Assembly: GCA_964552655.1 (NCBI GenBank)
Contig: CAZKHG010000012.1
Location: forward strand, 17,980-81,979
Source of the DNA: CAZKHG01 sp964552655
Lineage (GTDB): Bacteria > Bacteroidota > Bacteroidia > Bacteroidales > Tenuifilaceae
Direction of reading: 5' to 3'
DNA: 64,000 nt
In this document: one piece after another, positions 7,429-17,297 of the stretch
How the letters are laid out: every line of letters starts with the position of its first letter
Position numbering within the stretch: the first letter of the stretch is position 1
The notes under the pieces: model-generated
Seen by the model: the letters and a program-made list of their open reading frames with translations, nothing else
Told to the model about the DNA's origin: nothing
Databases searched by the model: none
Position numbers and translations under genes: made by a program

Positions 7429-8580
7429 CTATAATGCTCTATTTAGAATGGATTCAACTTTCTCAGGAGTAATATTTTGCCTCTCACCAAGTTTCCATCC
7501 CCGTTTATGAAATCTATCCACTATTGGCTTTACCTGATCTTTATTGATTCCGTAGTCGTGCAGCTTTGTTTTAACTTGTAATGATTGGAAAAATGATTCT
7601 GTTTGATCAATTATTCTATCTAATCCCTTTTCGTCTGTTACTTCATTTATCCCCCAAACCTGTTGCCCGTATTGAATAATTTTAGCTTGTTTCTCAATTT
7701 TCATCTCCCTGAGTAAAGCTGGATAAATAATTGCCAAAGTGACCCCATGATCCAGCCCAAAAAATGCAGTCAGTTCATGGCCAATCATGTGGGTAGCCCA
7801 GTCAGTTGGTACGCCTGTAGCAATAAGGCCATTAAGAGCCATGGTGCAAGTCCACATCAGGTTTGCCCTTACCTGATAATCCAATGGATTTTGTAACGCT
7901 TTTGGCCCAACTTCAATTAATGTTTTTAAAATACTTTCTGCAAATTTATCCTGAATAAGAGCATCAGAAGGATAGGTGAGGTATTGCTCCATAACATGAA
8001 TAAAGGCATCTACTATACCGTTCGAAATCTGATTTAGTGGTAATGAGAATGTAGTTGTGGGATCGAGAATAGAAAATTTGGGGTAGAGAACAGGACTGCC
8101 AAAGGCATATTTCTCTTTGGTTGATTCACGGCTTACCACTGCACCTGAATTCATCTCTGAGCCGGTTGCCGGAAGGGTTAAAACTGTTCCAAATGCAACT
8201 GCTTTATCTACCTTGATCCCTTTAATCAGGATATTCCATGGATCGCCATTAAAGAGGGCGGCCGCAGCAATAAACTTAGTGCCATCTATTACAGATCCCC
8301 CACCAACAGCAAGTATGAAGTTGATTTTTTCCCTTTTAACAAGTTCAACTGCTTTTATCAGGGTTTCGAATTTTGGGTTGGGTTCAATCCCGCCGAATTC
8401 CTGAATTTCAAAATCTTTCAGTGCACTCAGCACTTTTTCATAAACCCCGTTTTTTTTGATACTCCCTCCACCATAAGTGATAAGAACTTTTGATTGTTTT
8501 GGAACTTCCAACGGGAGCTGTGCAATTTTGCCTTCTCCAAAAAGGATTTTTACCGGGTTATGGTAATCGAAATTGTTCAT
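7429..8580 (-). CDS. Iron-containing alcohol dehydrogenase (YqhD/butanol dehydrogenase type)
   Basis: A 383-residue group III alcohol dehydrogenase. The NAD(P)-binding GGGS motif appears as AVGGGSVIDGTKFIAA near residue 92, and the iron ligands are in DAFIHVMEQYL (about 190-200), HMIGHEL (about 263) and GLDHG (about 276). TLPATGSEMNSGAVVS is the conserved strand of the family. The layout matches the YqhD/BdhA group, which reduces a range of aldehydes with NADPH; the real substrate is not evident. It precedes ndh in the same direction with 17 bases between, so the two may be co-transcribed. Confidence 0.9.
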   Translation of the reverse strand: MNNFDYHNPVKILFGEGKIAQLPLEVPKQSKVLITYGGGSIKKNGVYEKVLSALKDFEIQEFGGIEPNPKFETLIKAVELVKREKINFILAVGGGSVIDGTKFIAAAALFNGDPWNILIKGIKVDKAVAFGTVLTLPATGSEMNSGAVVSRESTKEKYAFGSPVLYPKFSILDPTTTFSLPLNQISNGIVDAFIHVMEQYLTYPSDALIQDKFAESILKTLIEVGPKALQNPLDYQVRANLMWTCTMALNGLIATGVPTDWATHMIGHELTAFFGLDHGVTLAIIYPALLREMKIEKQAKIIQYGQQVWGINEVTDEKGLDRIIDQTESFFQSLQVKTKLHDYGINKDQVKPIVDRFHKRGWKLGERQNITPEKVESILNRAL

Positions 8581-8667
8581 ATTTTTTTATTTCAAAAACA
8601 TAAAAATATCAATTCTGTTCAAAATTATGAACTTAAATAGTTAACAGGATTGATAAATAAGGTGGGA

Positions 8668-8976
8668 TTAAAAAATAAGCTGGATAACTTTATTTATATC
8701 CGTGATGATATCCTCCTCATCGTCAATATTTTCAGGTTTTACACCCAGGTAAAGGTAGTTTTCGTCAGCATTAACAAGCCGTAATAGTTCAAGTTCGGGC
8801 ATTGTAGCTAAAAGATATTCAAACAAATCCGAATCCCCCAGGAATTCATAACCACCTAGTGCATTATATCTTAATACCAACACAAGATCCTCAATATCTG
8901 ATTCTATTATGTTTCTGGCGAGTTTCTCGGAAAGGAAATCCCGTACTCTGTTCTTGGATAGTTGAATGTTTTTCAT
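8668..8976 (-). CDS. Small acidic hypothetical protein
   Basis: A 102-residue, strongly acidic protein that I do not recognise. It begins MKNIQLSKNRVRDFLSEKL, has a helical LARNIIESDIEDLVLVLRYN segment, and ends with a run of acidic residues (ENIDDEEDIITDINKVIQ). No signal peptide, membrane helix or Cys pair is visible. The start follows a normal spacer and codon use resembles its neighbours, so I take it as a real gene. It stands alone, between the alcohol dehydrogenase gene and the divergent aminopeptidase gene. Confidence 0.6.
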   Translation of the reverse strand: MKNIQLSKNRVRDFLSEKLARNIIESDIEDLVLVLRYNALGGYEFLGDSDLFEYLLATMPELELLRLVNADENYLYLGVKPENIDDEEDIITDINKVIQLIF

Positions 8977-9193
8977 AGATTGAGTTTTAACAACCTCTTA
9001 ACCGGTTTGTAAAATTAAAAATATTTTAATTCATATTACGTGATAAGGGCATAAATGGTTTATCTAACTTACAAGTTTCAAATTCTTATTCTTGAATCCC
9101 AATTAGCACAATGCATCTAAATGGAATGGTTTTGCAATAATTATTGACAAAGTGGTTGATTTGATTACCTTTGAGTTATATATTTTATCAGAT

Positions 9194-10969
9194 ATGAAAA
9201 CAAATGAGAAAATAAAAAAGCTGACACAGCTGATGAGTAAAAAAGGTATATCTGCCTATATAATTCCCAGCTGCGACCCACATATCAATGAGTATCTTCC
9301 CGATTATTGGAAATCGAGGCAGTGGATTTCCGGGTTTACTGGTTCATCCGGAACCATAGCAATCACTTCGAAAAAGGCTGCACTATGGACCGATTCGAGA
9401 TACTTTTTGCAAGCCGAACAGGAACTTAAAGGATCGGGGGTTGAACTTTGTAAAATCGGGGCAGAGGGGACATTATCAATTGAAGATTGGATTATTAAAC
9501 AGCTTAAAAGAAACGATAAGGTTGGATTTGACGGGAACACATTTACGGTTTCGAGTGCCAGAAACCTGATCAACACCTTTAGGTTGGCCGGCTTTAAAGT
9601 TGATTCAACGATAGATCTGATATCGCCTATATGGAATAAACGCCCTGCATTATCGAAAAATAAAGCATTTATTTTAGACCTGAAATATGCGGGATTAAGT
9701 GTTACGGAGAAAATAGAGGTAATTCGTAAAACCCTTAAATCAAAAAAGGCTAACTATTACCTGATGTGTGCCCTGGATGAGATTTGCTGGACTTTTAATA
9801 TCAGGGGGAATGATATCAATTATAACCCTGTGGTTATGAGTTATGCCCTGATTGATCTGAAAAAGGCAACCCTTTTTATTGATTTTGAAAAGGTTGATGA
9901 GAATTTTGTAAACTATTTGCATGAGCAAGGGGTGGAAGTGAGGCCTTACAACAAGGTTGAAGTTCATCTTAAAAAGTTGAAAAAAGATGTTAAAATCTTT
10001 ATTGATCCTGCTCGAACCAATTTCCATTTATACTCATTGATTCCCAAAAAAGTAGATAAGCTGGAGGGTATAGGAATAGTTACAGAGCTGAAATCCAGAA
10101 AAAACCCTGTTGAACTTGAAGGTTTCCGCCAATCAATGATACAGGATGGTATGGCGATGGTTGAATTCTGGTATTGGCTGGAGAACAATATTGGTAAAAC
10201 CAGAATTACAGAAACTATGGTATGTGATAAACTCAGGGAGTTCAGAACTAGTAAAAATGGGTTTATCAGTGAGGGTTTTGCCACCATAACAGGATACCTT
10301 GATCACGGGGCAATTGTGCATTATTTGCCTACCAAAGTAAACGAGTATGAGGTAAAACCCAGGGGGTTTCTCCTTATTGATTCAGGAGGTCAGTATTTAA
10401 CCGGAACAACAGATACAACCCGAACTATCCATTTAAGCGAACCAAATGAAGAGGAGAAGCTGGATTATACTTTAGTTTTAAAAGGGATGATTCAGCTTTC
10501 GATGATTAAATTTCCTGCCGGTACAAGAGGTTCCCAGCTTGACACTCTTGCCAGAATGGCGATGTGGGCCAATCATATCAACTATGGTCATGGAACTGGG
10601 CACGGGGTGGGTTCTTTTCTTAATGTTCATGAGGGACCAATGCAAATCCGACCTGATAATCACCTGCCAATTGAGGCAGGTGTTGTAATGTCTAACGAAC
10701 CGGGGATTTATAAAACAGGCAAATACGGGATAAGGATTGAAAACATGATTGCCTGTATCCCAGATGTTGAAAACGAGTTTGGTAAATTCCTGAAATTCGA
10801 AACCCTTACTCTATGCCCTATTGACTTGAAGCCCCTTAATGTTAAAATGCTATTAAGCGAGGAGCGGGAATGGTTAAATGCATACCATGAGATGGTGTAC
10901 AATAAAATATCACCCTTGTTAAAAGGTGAAATCAAGAAATGGCTAAAAGAAAAAACCAGGAAAGTATAG
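9194..10969 (+). CDS. Xaa-Pro aminopeptidase (M24B)
   Basis: The frame is open from 9152, but the ATG at 9194 (MKTNEKIKKL) is preferred because family members start there. The resulting 591 residues fit the long, three-domain form of aminopeptidase P: two creatinase-like N-domains (about 1-300) and a C-terminal pita-bread catalytic domain. The dinuclear manganese ligands are visible: the two Asp in DSGGQYLTGTTDTTRT, His in GHGTGHGVGSFLNVHEG, Glu in SNEPGIY and Glu in GIRIEN. The enzyme removes the N-terminal residue from peptides with Pro in position 2, in the cytoplasm. It lies 28 bases before the serine dehydratase gene and may be co-transcribed with it. Confidence 0.92.
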   Translation: MKTNEKIKKLTQLMSKKGISAYIIPSCDPHINEYLPDYWKSRQWISGFTGSSGTIAITSKKAALWTDSRYFLQAEQELKGSGVELCKIGAEGTLSIEDWIIKQLKRNDKVGFDGNTFTVSSARNLINTFRLAGFKVDSTIDLISPIWNKRPALSKNKAFILDLKYAGLSVTEKIEVIRKTLKSKKANYYLMCALDEICWTFNIRGNDINYNPVVMSYALIDLKKATLFIDFEKVDENFVNYLHEQGVEVRPYNKVEVHLKKLKKDVKIFIDPARTNFHLYSLIPKKVDKLEGIGIVTELKSRKNPVELEGFRQSMIQDGMAMVEFWYWLENNIGKTRITETMVCDKLREFRTSKNGFISEGFATITGYLDHGAIVHYLPTKVNEYEVKPRGFLLIDSGGQYLTGTTDTTRTIHLSEPNEEEKLDYTLVLKGMIQLSMIKFPAGTRGSQLDTLARMAMWANHINYGHGTGHGVGSFLNVHEGPMQIRPDNHLPIEAGVVMSNEPGIYKTGKYGIRIENMIACIPDVENEFGKFLKFETLTLCPIDLKPLNVKMLLSEEREWLNAYHEMVYNKISPLLKGEIKKWLKEKTRKV

Positions 10970-10997
10970 ATAACAAACATTCTCAAAGGATAATTGA

Positions 10998-12203
10998 ATG
11001 GAATCAATTAAAAACATATACCGGATTGGTTATGGACCATCAAGTAGTCATACCATGGGGCCAAGAAAAGCAGCTGAAGTTTTTTTGTCAAAATATCAGA
11101 ATGCGTTCCGGTATAAAGTAACCTTATTTGGCAGTCTTGCAGCTACCGGAAAGGGGCATCTGACCGATAAAGCGGTAATGGAAGTTTTTCATAACACAAA
11201 TATTCAGGTGAACTGGCAACCTGAGATTTTTCTCTCCCGTCACCCAAATGCGCTTAAATTCGAAGCTTTTGACAGTAATTCGAAGTTGCTTGGTGAATGG
11301 ACTGCTTATAGTATTGGCGGAGGTGCAATAGTTGATGATACAACCAAAACCGAGAGTGAAGAGGTTTACCCATTCTCTACCTTAAATGAAATTATAAAAT
11401 GGTGTAATAAACAGGGTCAGTCTTATTGGGAATTTGTACAAGAGAACGAAGGGAGGAGTGTATGGGAATATCTTGGTGAAGTTTGGAATGTAATGAAAGA
11501 GGCAATAGCGCGGGGATTAGATAACGAAGGGGTTATGCCAGGAGTTTTAAATCTTCCACGCAAAGCAGCAAGTTACCACGTTAGGGCTTCAAGTTTTACT
11601 GGCACCCTCAGGAAAAGGGCATTGTTATTCTCTTATGCCCTTGCCGTAAGCGAGGAGAACGCTTCTGGTGGAAAGATTGTAACCGCTCCAACCTGTGGAT
11701 CGTGTGGTGTTATGCCTGCGGTCCTTTACTACTTAAGCACCGAGCATGGATTTAGCGATACTAAAATACTGAGAGCCTTAGCAACTGCTGGTCTTATTGG
11801 AAACATTGTTAAGAAAAATGCTTCAATATCCGGCGCTGAGGTTGGTTGTCAGGGTGAAATTGGAGTTGCCTGTGCTATGGCATCTGCCGCTACAACCCAG
11901 CTTTTCGGGGGTACAATTTTTCAGATTGAGTATTCCGCAGAGATGGGTCTTGAGCATCACCTGGGGTTAACATGTGATCCGGTTGCCGGTTTGGTTCAAA
12001 TTCCTTGCATTGAACGAAATGCGTTTGCTGCCGGGAGGGCTATGAACCATCACGTATTCGCAATTTTATCCGATGGCCGTCATCGTATCAGCTTTGATAA
12101 AGTGGTGGAAACCATGAAAAGGACAGGAAAGGATTTACCCAGCTTGTACCGTGAAACATCTACCGGGGGACTTGCTCTATTAAATGGTCAGGCAGATGAT
12201 TAA
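10998..12203 (+). CDS. sdaA: L-serine ammonia-lyase, iron-sulfur type, single chain
   Basis: A 401-residue L-serine dehydratase that deaminates serine to pyruvate with a 4Fe-4S cluster. The beta domain comes first, with GPSSSHTMGPRKAA near residue 14; the alpha domain follows, with the Cys motif APTCGSCGVMPAVLYY near residue 232 and other cluster Cys in GCQGEIGVACAMA and GLTCDPVAGLVQIPC. The C-terminus has the conserved GRHRISFDKVVETM segment. Fused beta-alpha chains of about 400-460 residues are common in Bacteroidota and Gammaproteobacteria. The protein is oxygen sensitive, which fits an anaerobic or microaerobic host. Confidence 0.93.
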   Translation: MESIKNIYRIGYGPSSSHTMGPRKAAEVFLSKYQNAFRYKVTLFGSLAATGKGHLTDKAVMEVFHNTNIQVNWQPEIFLSRHPNALKFEAFDSNSKLLGEWTAYSIGGGAIVDDTTKTESEEVYPFSTLNEIIKWCNKQGQSYWEFVQENEGRSVWEYLGEVWNVMKEAIARGLDNEGVMPGVLNLPRKAASYHVRASSFTGTLRKRALLFSYALAVSEENASGGKIVTAPTCGSCGVMPAVLYYLSTEHGFSDTKILRALATAGLIGNIVKKNASISGAEVGCQGEIGVACAMASAATTQLFGGTIFQIEYSAEMGLEHHLGLTCDPVAGLVQIPCIERNAFAAGRAMNHHVFAILSDGRHRISFDKVVETMKRTGKDLPSLYRETSTGGLALLNGQADD

Positions 12204-12306
12204 GTTTTGTTAAATAAATTCACCTTATTCAAATTAAACTGAGCTGATTATTTGATTACTATTCACTTGTTGATTTATATTTATTAACCTTTTAAAACCA
12301 ATTAAT

Positions 12307-12780
12307 ATGAAAAATTTTGTCATAATCATGTTCGCTGCTTTCGCCCTATCGTGCAACCATAAACCGGTTGAACATAAAGCAGATGCAAATCATGCCAATC
12401 ATTCTGCCTGTTCCGACACTCTTGTTAAGGATGGGCTTTTTATTCACATAACTGAGAGCTATAAAGACCCTCATAGGGTTCTCATGCCGCTAAAAATGGC
12501 AGTGATGATGGCCAGTGAAAAGGATGTACTTGTATATATGGATATTCATGCAGTTGAACTTCTTGTAAAAGGTGCCAAAGACTTAAATTTTGCTGATTTT
12601 GAATCCTGTCAAACTTATATTAAAATTTTAATTGATAAAGGTGTTGGTGTTTATGCCTGTCCTACATGTTTGAAGATTGCAGGATTTAAACCCGAAGATT
12701 TAATGGATGGTGTTAAGGTGGCCAATAAGGATAAATTCTTCAACTTTACCAGGGGTCGTATTATTACCCTTGATTATTAG
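12307..12780 (+). CDS. DsrE-like lipoprotein
   Basis: A 157-residue lipoprotein: the signal peptide ends in FALSCNHK with Cys at the lipobox. A short His/Asp-rich linker follows (HKADANHANHSACS), which could bind metal. The rest resembles DsrE/DsrF-type small sulfur-relay proteins: MAVMMASEKDVLVYMDIHAVELL, then GVGVYACPTCLKIAGFKPEDL with a CPTC pair in the region where DsrE proteins have their active Cys. The domain is normally cytoplasmic; here it would face the periplasm. A role in handling sulfane sulfur or metals is inference. It stands alone, about 100 bases after sdaA. Confidence 0.75.
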   Translation: MKNFVIIMFAAFALSCNHKPVEHKADANHANHSACSDTLVKDGLFIHITESYKDPHRVLMPLKMAVMMASEKDVLVYMDIHAVELLVKGAKDLNFADFESCQTYIKILIDKGVGVYACPTCLKIAGFKPEDLMDGVKVANKDKFFNFTRGRIITLDY

Positions 12781-13104
12781 GCGAGTAGAACCTTGAGTGG
12801 ATAGGATTAAGGGATACCCAAGCTATATTGTTTCATTTGAATTTGCAACTCCCGATAAAATATTCAAAATCGGGTGATTGTTGCCTAATAATCAGTTAAC
12901 TAAAAAACTCCATTTTGATATATTTGAATTTTTTTTAAGGCAAAAAGCTTAAAATTAATTTCTTAACCATCAACAAAAACCATGAGCCAATGTTATTATT
13001 AATGAAGTTGCGAGAAATAACGAAGTGGTCATGTTAAAAATGTATTTGAACGAATAATTTGTGAAATTAAGAAGTAAAAAAAATCTGTAACTATCACATT
13101 CAAT
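12781..13104. other. Intergenic region upstream of sucA with one hairpin
   Basis: No gene is seen in these 324 bases. An inverted repeat, CCCGAT at 12851-12856 with ATCGGG at 12869-12874, could fold in the RNA but lacks a T tract. The rest is AT-rich and must hold the sucA promoter. Confidence 0.4.
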
Positions 13105-15906
13105 ATGAAAAACTATCTTAATAACATTGATCCTCAAGCTATTGAAATGATGTTTAACTCATGGAAAGGCAGCCCGGAATCTGTTGATAAGGAATGGCAA
13201 AGATTTTTCGAAGGCTTTGAGTTTGCCCGTACAAATTATAACGCTGAAGGATCGTTAACACTGGATACTGAATTTAAAGTTTTAGGGCTGATAGATGGTT
13301 ACAGGAAGAGAGGTCACCTTTTCACAAAAACGAACCCGGTTAGAACCAGACGAAAACATAAACCCAACCTTGCTCTTGAGAATTTTGATCTTACAGAAAA
13401 AGATCTGGGAACTGTTTTTCAGGCAGGAAAGGAGATTGGGCTTGGGCCAGCCACATTAGCCAATATCGTTGCATTCTTAGAGGAAACCTATTGCAAAAGT
13501 ATAGGCTCTGAGTACATGTATATTCGCGACCCCGGAGTTGTTACCTGGATTCAGAAAAAAATTGAAAGTTCCAAGAACGCAACTAGTTTCACAGCTGAAG
13601 AGAAGAAGCATATTTTTCATCACCTCAAGGTTGCCGTTGGATTTGAGCAATTCATTCATAAGAAATTTATAGGCCAAAAAAGGTTTTCCCTTGAGGGAGC
13701 TGAAGCCCTTATACCTGCCCTGGACTCAGTAATTGAACACGGGGCCGATCTGGGAATTAGCGAGTTTGTAATTGGTATATCTCATCGTGGCAGGTTAAAT
13801 GTGCTTACAAACATTTTAGGTAAACCTTATGAGGATATATTCAGCGAATTTGTTGGTGAAAAGTATGAGGAGGATATTGCCCTGGGTGATGTTAAATACC
13901 ACTTAAGTTTCAATAACACAATAGTAACCGACAAGGGGCATAAAGTTAAATTAAGCCTGGCACCAAATCCATCACATCTGGAAACGGTTGATCCGGTAGT
14001 TGAGGGAATTTCAAGGGCAATTATAGACAATGCATATGGTGGTGATTTTAATAAGCTGGCGCCAATATTGATTCATGGCGATTCAGCCATTGCCGGGCAG
14101 GGTGTTGTATATGAAACGATTCAAATGTCGCAGCTGGAAGGGTATAAAACCGGAGGCACTATTCATCTGGTTGTAAACAACCAGGTTGGCTTTACTACAA
14201 ATTACCTCGATGCCAGAAGCAGCACCTATTGTACAGATATTGCCAAGGTTACAAAATCGCCTGTTTTCCATGTAAATGCCGATGACCCTGAGGCGTTAAT
14301 TCATACCATCCGATTGGCTGTTGAATATCGTCAGCAGTTCCATACCGATGTTTTTATTGATCTATTGGGTTATAGAAGGTATGGACACAATGAGGGCGAT
14401 GAACCTCGCTTTACTCAACCCATTTTGTACGACATAATTTCGAAGCACCCAAATGTTCGTGATTTGTACTCCAAAGAGCTTATCGAGCAAGGGATAATGA
14501 CATCAGATGATGTTAAAACGGCAATAGCTGAGTTTGATAATCTGCTGGATAAAAAGCTTGAAAAGGCCAAGACTTTTAAAGGCGTAAAAGTTCAGCGCTT
14601 TTTAGCTGATTACTGGAAAGATTTTCGGTATTCCAAACCGGAAGATTTTATACAGTCTCCTCAAACAGGGGTTAAAAAGGATGAATTGCTCCGAATTGCT
14701 GGTAAAATTAATAGTTTACCAGCCAATAAAGCCTTTATCAAAAAGGTGATAAAGATGGTGGAGGAAAGGGCTGGGTTGATCGCTCAGAATCAGGTGGATT
14801 GGGCATTAGGGGAACTTTTATCCTATGGTTCTCTGCTGTCAGAAGGACATCCGGTTCGGTTAAGTGGTCAGGATTCGGAAAGAGGAACATTTTCGCATCG
14901 CCATGCCGCATTTTTTGCGGAAAACTCTGAGGAAAAGTACTACCCTCTCAGGAATATCTCTGAAAAACAGGCATCATTCAATGTTTTCAACAGTTTACTT
15001 TCAGAGTATGGGGTAATGGGATTTGATTACGGGTATTCACTTGTTCTACCCAACTCGCTTACAATATGGGAAGCACAATTTGGCGATTTTCACAATGTTG
15101 CTCAGGTGATCATTGATCAGTACATTAGTTCAGCTGAGGATAAGTGGGGATTACGTTCTGGCCTGGTGCTCTTTTTACCTCATGGATTTGAGGGTCAGGG
15201 CCCGGAACACTCAAGCGCCCGGATAGAGAGGTTTCTTACATTGGCTGCTCATAATAACATGCAGATAGTTAACCCTACAACTCCGGCAAACCTTTTCCAT
15301 TTGCTCAGGAGACAGCTGAAAAGGGATTTCAGGTTGCCATTGGTGGTTTTCACCCCAAAGAGCTTACTCCGACACCCAAAATGTGTTTCATCACTCGATG
15401 AGCTTTCCAATAGCAGGTTCCGGGAAGTGATTGACGATACAAACGTTGATGTGGAAGAGGTGAAACGTGTTGTATTTTGCACAGGTAAAATATACTATGA
15501 TCTTTTAGCTAAAAAAGAAGAGTACTCAGCCAGGGACATTGCCCTTGTGAGAATTGAGCAGCTCTACCCGTTCCCAACAGATCAGGTTAATGAAGTCATT
15601 GCAAAATATTTCAACACTATTAAATGGCTTTGGGTTCAGGAAGAACCCCAGAATATGGGAGCCTGGAATTTTGTCCGCGACAAAATTGAAGGAGTGGGGC
15701 TTGAACCTGTTTGCCGTGCTGCAAGTGGTAGTCCTGCAGTTGGCTTAAGCAAGATTCATGTAATTGAGCAGAATGAGATCATTGGTAAAGTTTTCCGTAA
15801 GTGCGATTGTGAGCTGAAGAATGTTTACTGTGGCCTTCAATGTATGGTTGGATCAAAGAAATTTGTAAGGAAACAGCAACATGAGTACCTGGAGGAGAAA
15901 GGGTAA
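13105..15906 (+). CDS. sucA: 2-oxoglutarate dehydrogenase E1 component
   Basis: A 933-residue thiamine-diphosphate enzyme that decarboxylates 2-oxoglutarate and passes the succinyl group to the lipoyl arm of E2. The N-terminal helix typical of E1o is present (NIDPQAIEMMFNSWKGSPESVD KEWQ region). ThDP-binding parts include ISHRGRLNVLTNILGKP, HGDSAIAGQGVVYE and VNNQVGFTTN; the second domain has the conserved GQDSERGTFSHRHA and FLPHGFEGQGPEHSSAR segments. The E2 gene follows 115 bases later. The Cys-rich tail (CDCELKNVYCGLQC, about 905-918) is unusual compared with well-studied E1o proteins. The E3 gene is not in this window. Confidence 0.95.
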   Translation: MKNYLNNIDPQAIEMMFNSWKGSPESVDKEWQRFFEGFEFARTNYNAEGSLTLDTEFKVLGLIDGYRKRGHLFTKTNPVRTRRKHKPNLALENFDLTEKDLGTVFQAGKEIGLGPATLANIVAFLEETYCKSIGSEYMYIRDPGVVTWIQKKIESSKNATSFTAEEKKHIFHHLKVAVGFEQFIHKKFIGQKRFSLEGAEALIPALDSVIEHGADLGISEFVIGISHRGRLNVLTNILGKPYEDIFSEFVGEKYEEDIALGDVKYHLSFNNTIVTDKGHKVKLSLAPNPSHLETVDPVVEGISRAIIDNAYGGDFNKLAPILIHGDSAIAGQGVVYETIQMSQLEGYKTGGTIHLVVNNQVGFTTNYLDARSSTYCTDIAKVTKSPVFHVNADDPEALIHTIRLAVEYRQQFHTDVFIDLLGYRRYGHNEGDEPRFTQPILYDIISKHPNVRDLYSKELIEQGIMTSDDVKTAIAEFDNLLDKKLEKAKTFKGVKVQRFLADYWKDFRYSKPEDFIQSPQTGVKKDELLRIAGKINSLPANKAFIKKVIKMVEERAGLIAQNQVDWALGELLSYGSLLSEGHPVRLSGQDSERGTFSHRHAAFFAENSEEKYYPLRNISEKQASFNVFNSLLSEYGVMGFDYGYSLVLPNSLTIWEAQFGDFHNVAQVIIDQYISSAEDKWGLRSGLVLFLPHGFEGQGPEHSSARIERFLTLAAHNNMQIVNPTTPANLFHLLRRQLKRDFRLPLVVFTPKSLLRHPKCVSSLDELSNSRFREVIDDTNVDVEEVKRVVFCTGKIYYDLLAKKEEYSARDIALVRIEQLYPFPTDQVNEVIAKYFNTIKWLWVQEEPQNMGAWNFVRDKIEGVGLEPVCRAASGSPAVGLSKIHVIEQNEIIGKVFRKCDCELKNVYCGLQCMVGSKKFVRKQQHEYLEEKG

Positions 15907-16021
15907 AAAAGGAGAAAGGAGAAAACATAATGTCACAAGATGTGATTTTATGTTGAAGGTTTATTGTTTAAATCTAAGTAGATTAAGCATCAAGTAACAT
16001 AATAGGTGAAATTTTTTAAGT

Positions 16022-17266
16022 ATGATAATCGAAATTAAAATACCAAGTCCCGGAGAGTCAATCTCAGAGGTGGAATTAGCCAGATGGCTTGTTCAGGATA
16101 ATTCCTGGGTAGAAAAAGATCAGGAGATAGCCGAGGTGGAATCCGAGAAAGCTACGCTTCCCTTGCTGGCTGTTGAAAGCGGAATTATCAGCTTCAAAAT
16201 CAATGAGGGTACTACTGTTAAGGTAGGCGAGATAGCCTGTTTGATTGATTCAGGAGCCATAAAAACTGTAAATCAGGAAGTACCGGAGGAGAAAAAAACA
16301 GCTGGTACTAAGGCAAGATCAGCTCAGCTAAAAACAGAAACAACTGAAGTTGAACCTAAATCTGCAATAAAACAAAATCATGAAATAAAGGATATTAAAA
16401 TTACACCACTTGCTCAAAGGCAGATGGATGAGGCTAACCTATCTGTTCAGGATATTATAAGCGGACTTAAAAAAATAACCTCCCATGAGGTTGATCTGGT
16501 TAAAAATCTATCTGGTAAGCCAAGTATAATTACAGATCGGAAGGAGGAACGTGTGAAGATGACCCAGCTCAGAAAGAAGCTGAGTGAGCGGCTGGTATCG
16601 GTAAAAAACCAAACAGCAATGCTTACAACCTTCAATGAGGTTGATATGAGCCGGGTGCAGGATATCCGTAAGTTATACCAGGATCAGTTTAAGGAGAAAT
16701 TTGGGATAAAACTTGGCTTGATGTCCTTTTTTACTAAAGCTGTAGTTGAGGCGCTTAAACAGCACCCGATTACCAACTCCATGATTGATGGCGATGAAAT
16801 TGTAACCCCAAACTATATTGACCTCGGAATCGCTGTTCAAACCCCAAAAGGGCTCATGGTTCCTGTACTTCGGAATGCTGATAAACTTACATTTGCCGAA
16901 ATAGAAAAGGGAATCGCCGAGCTGGCAAACAAAGGCCGTAATTCCAGAATATCTATTGACGATCTTTCAGGTGGTACATTCACCATTACAAATGGCGGTA
17001 TTTTTGGTTCTATGCTTTCAACACCAATTCTCAATCCTCCACAATCGGGTATTCTTGGAATGCATAACATTGTTGAAAGACCTGTTGCAATAAACGGGAA
17101 AGTTGAGATTAGGCCAATTATGTACGTTGCCTTTAGCTACGATCACAGGATAATTGATGGCAAAGATTCTGCTGCTTTCCTGTTCAAGGTAAAAAAATTT
17201 ATTGAGAACCCTGAAACCATGCTGACTGAGGGACAAAATCCCGATAAGCTATTGATAGGGCTGTAA
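16022..17266 (+). CDS. sucB: Dihydrolipoamide succinyltransferase (E2 of 2-oxoglutarate dehydrogenase)
   Basis: A 414-residue E2. Residues 1-78 form the lipoyl domain, with the modified Lys in VESEKATLPL. A charged linker follows, then a peripheral-subunit-binding domain at about 125-160 (ITPLAQRQMDEANLSVQDI), and the trimeric catalytic domain from about 185, with TFNEVDMS, KLGLMSFFTKAVVEALK and the catalytic HRIIDGKDSA near the end. This moves the succinyl group to CoA. Its place after sucA identifies it as the succinyl rather than the acetyl enzyme. The ATG at 16022 is the only start that keeps the lipoyl domain whole. Confidence 0.94.
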   Translation: MIIEIKIPSPGESISEVELARWLVQDNSWVEKDQEIAEVESEKATLPLLAVESGIISFKINEGTTVKVGEIACLIDSGAIKTVNQEVPEEKKTAGTKARSAQLKTETTEVEPKSAIKQNHEIKDIKITPLAQRQMDEANLSVQDIISGLKKITSHEVDLVKNLSGKPSIITDRKEERVKMTQLRKKLSERLVSVKNQTAMLTTFNEVDMSRVQDIRKLYQDQFKEKFGIKLGLMSFFTKAVVEALKQHPITNSMIDGDEIVTPNYIDLGIAVQTPKGLMVPVLRNADKLTFAEIEKGIAELANKGRNSRISIDDLSGGTFTITNGGIFGSMLSTPILNPPQSGILGMHNIVERPVAINGKVEIRPIMYVAFSYDHRIIDGKDSAAFLFKVKKFIENPETMLTEGQNPDKLLIGL

Positions 17267-17297
17267 AAGCATAAAGTTAATTGGAAATAAAAATAAA

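Noticed and set aside
12851..12874. Hairpin before sucA as a terminator for the DsrE-like gene
   Set aside because: The stem CCCGAT/ATCGGG is only 6 bp with a 12-base loop and no T tract follows.
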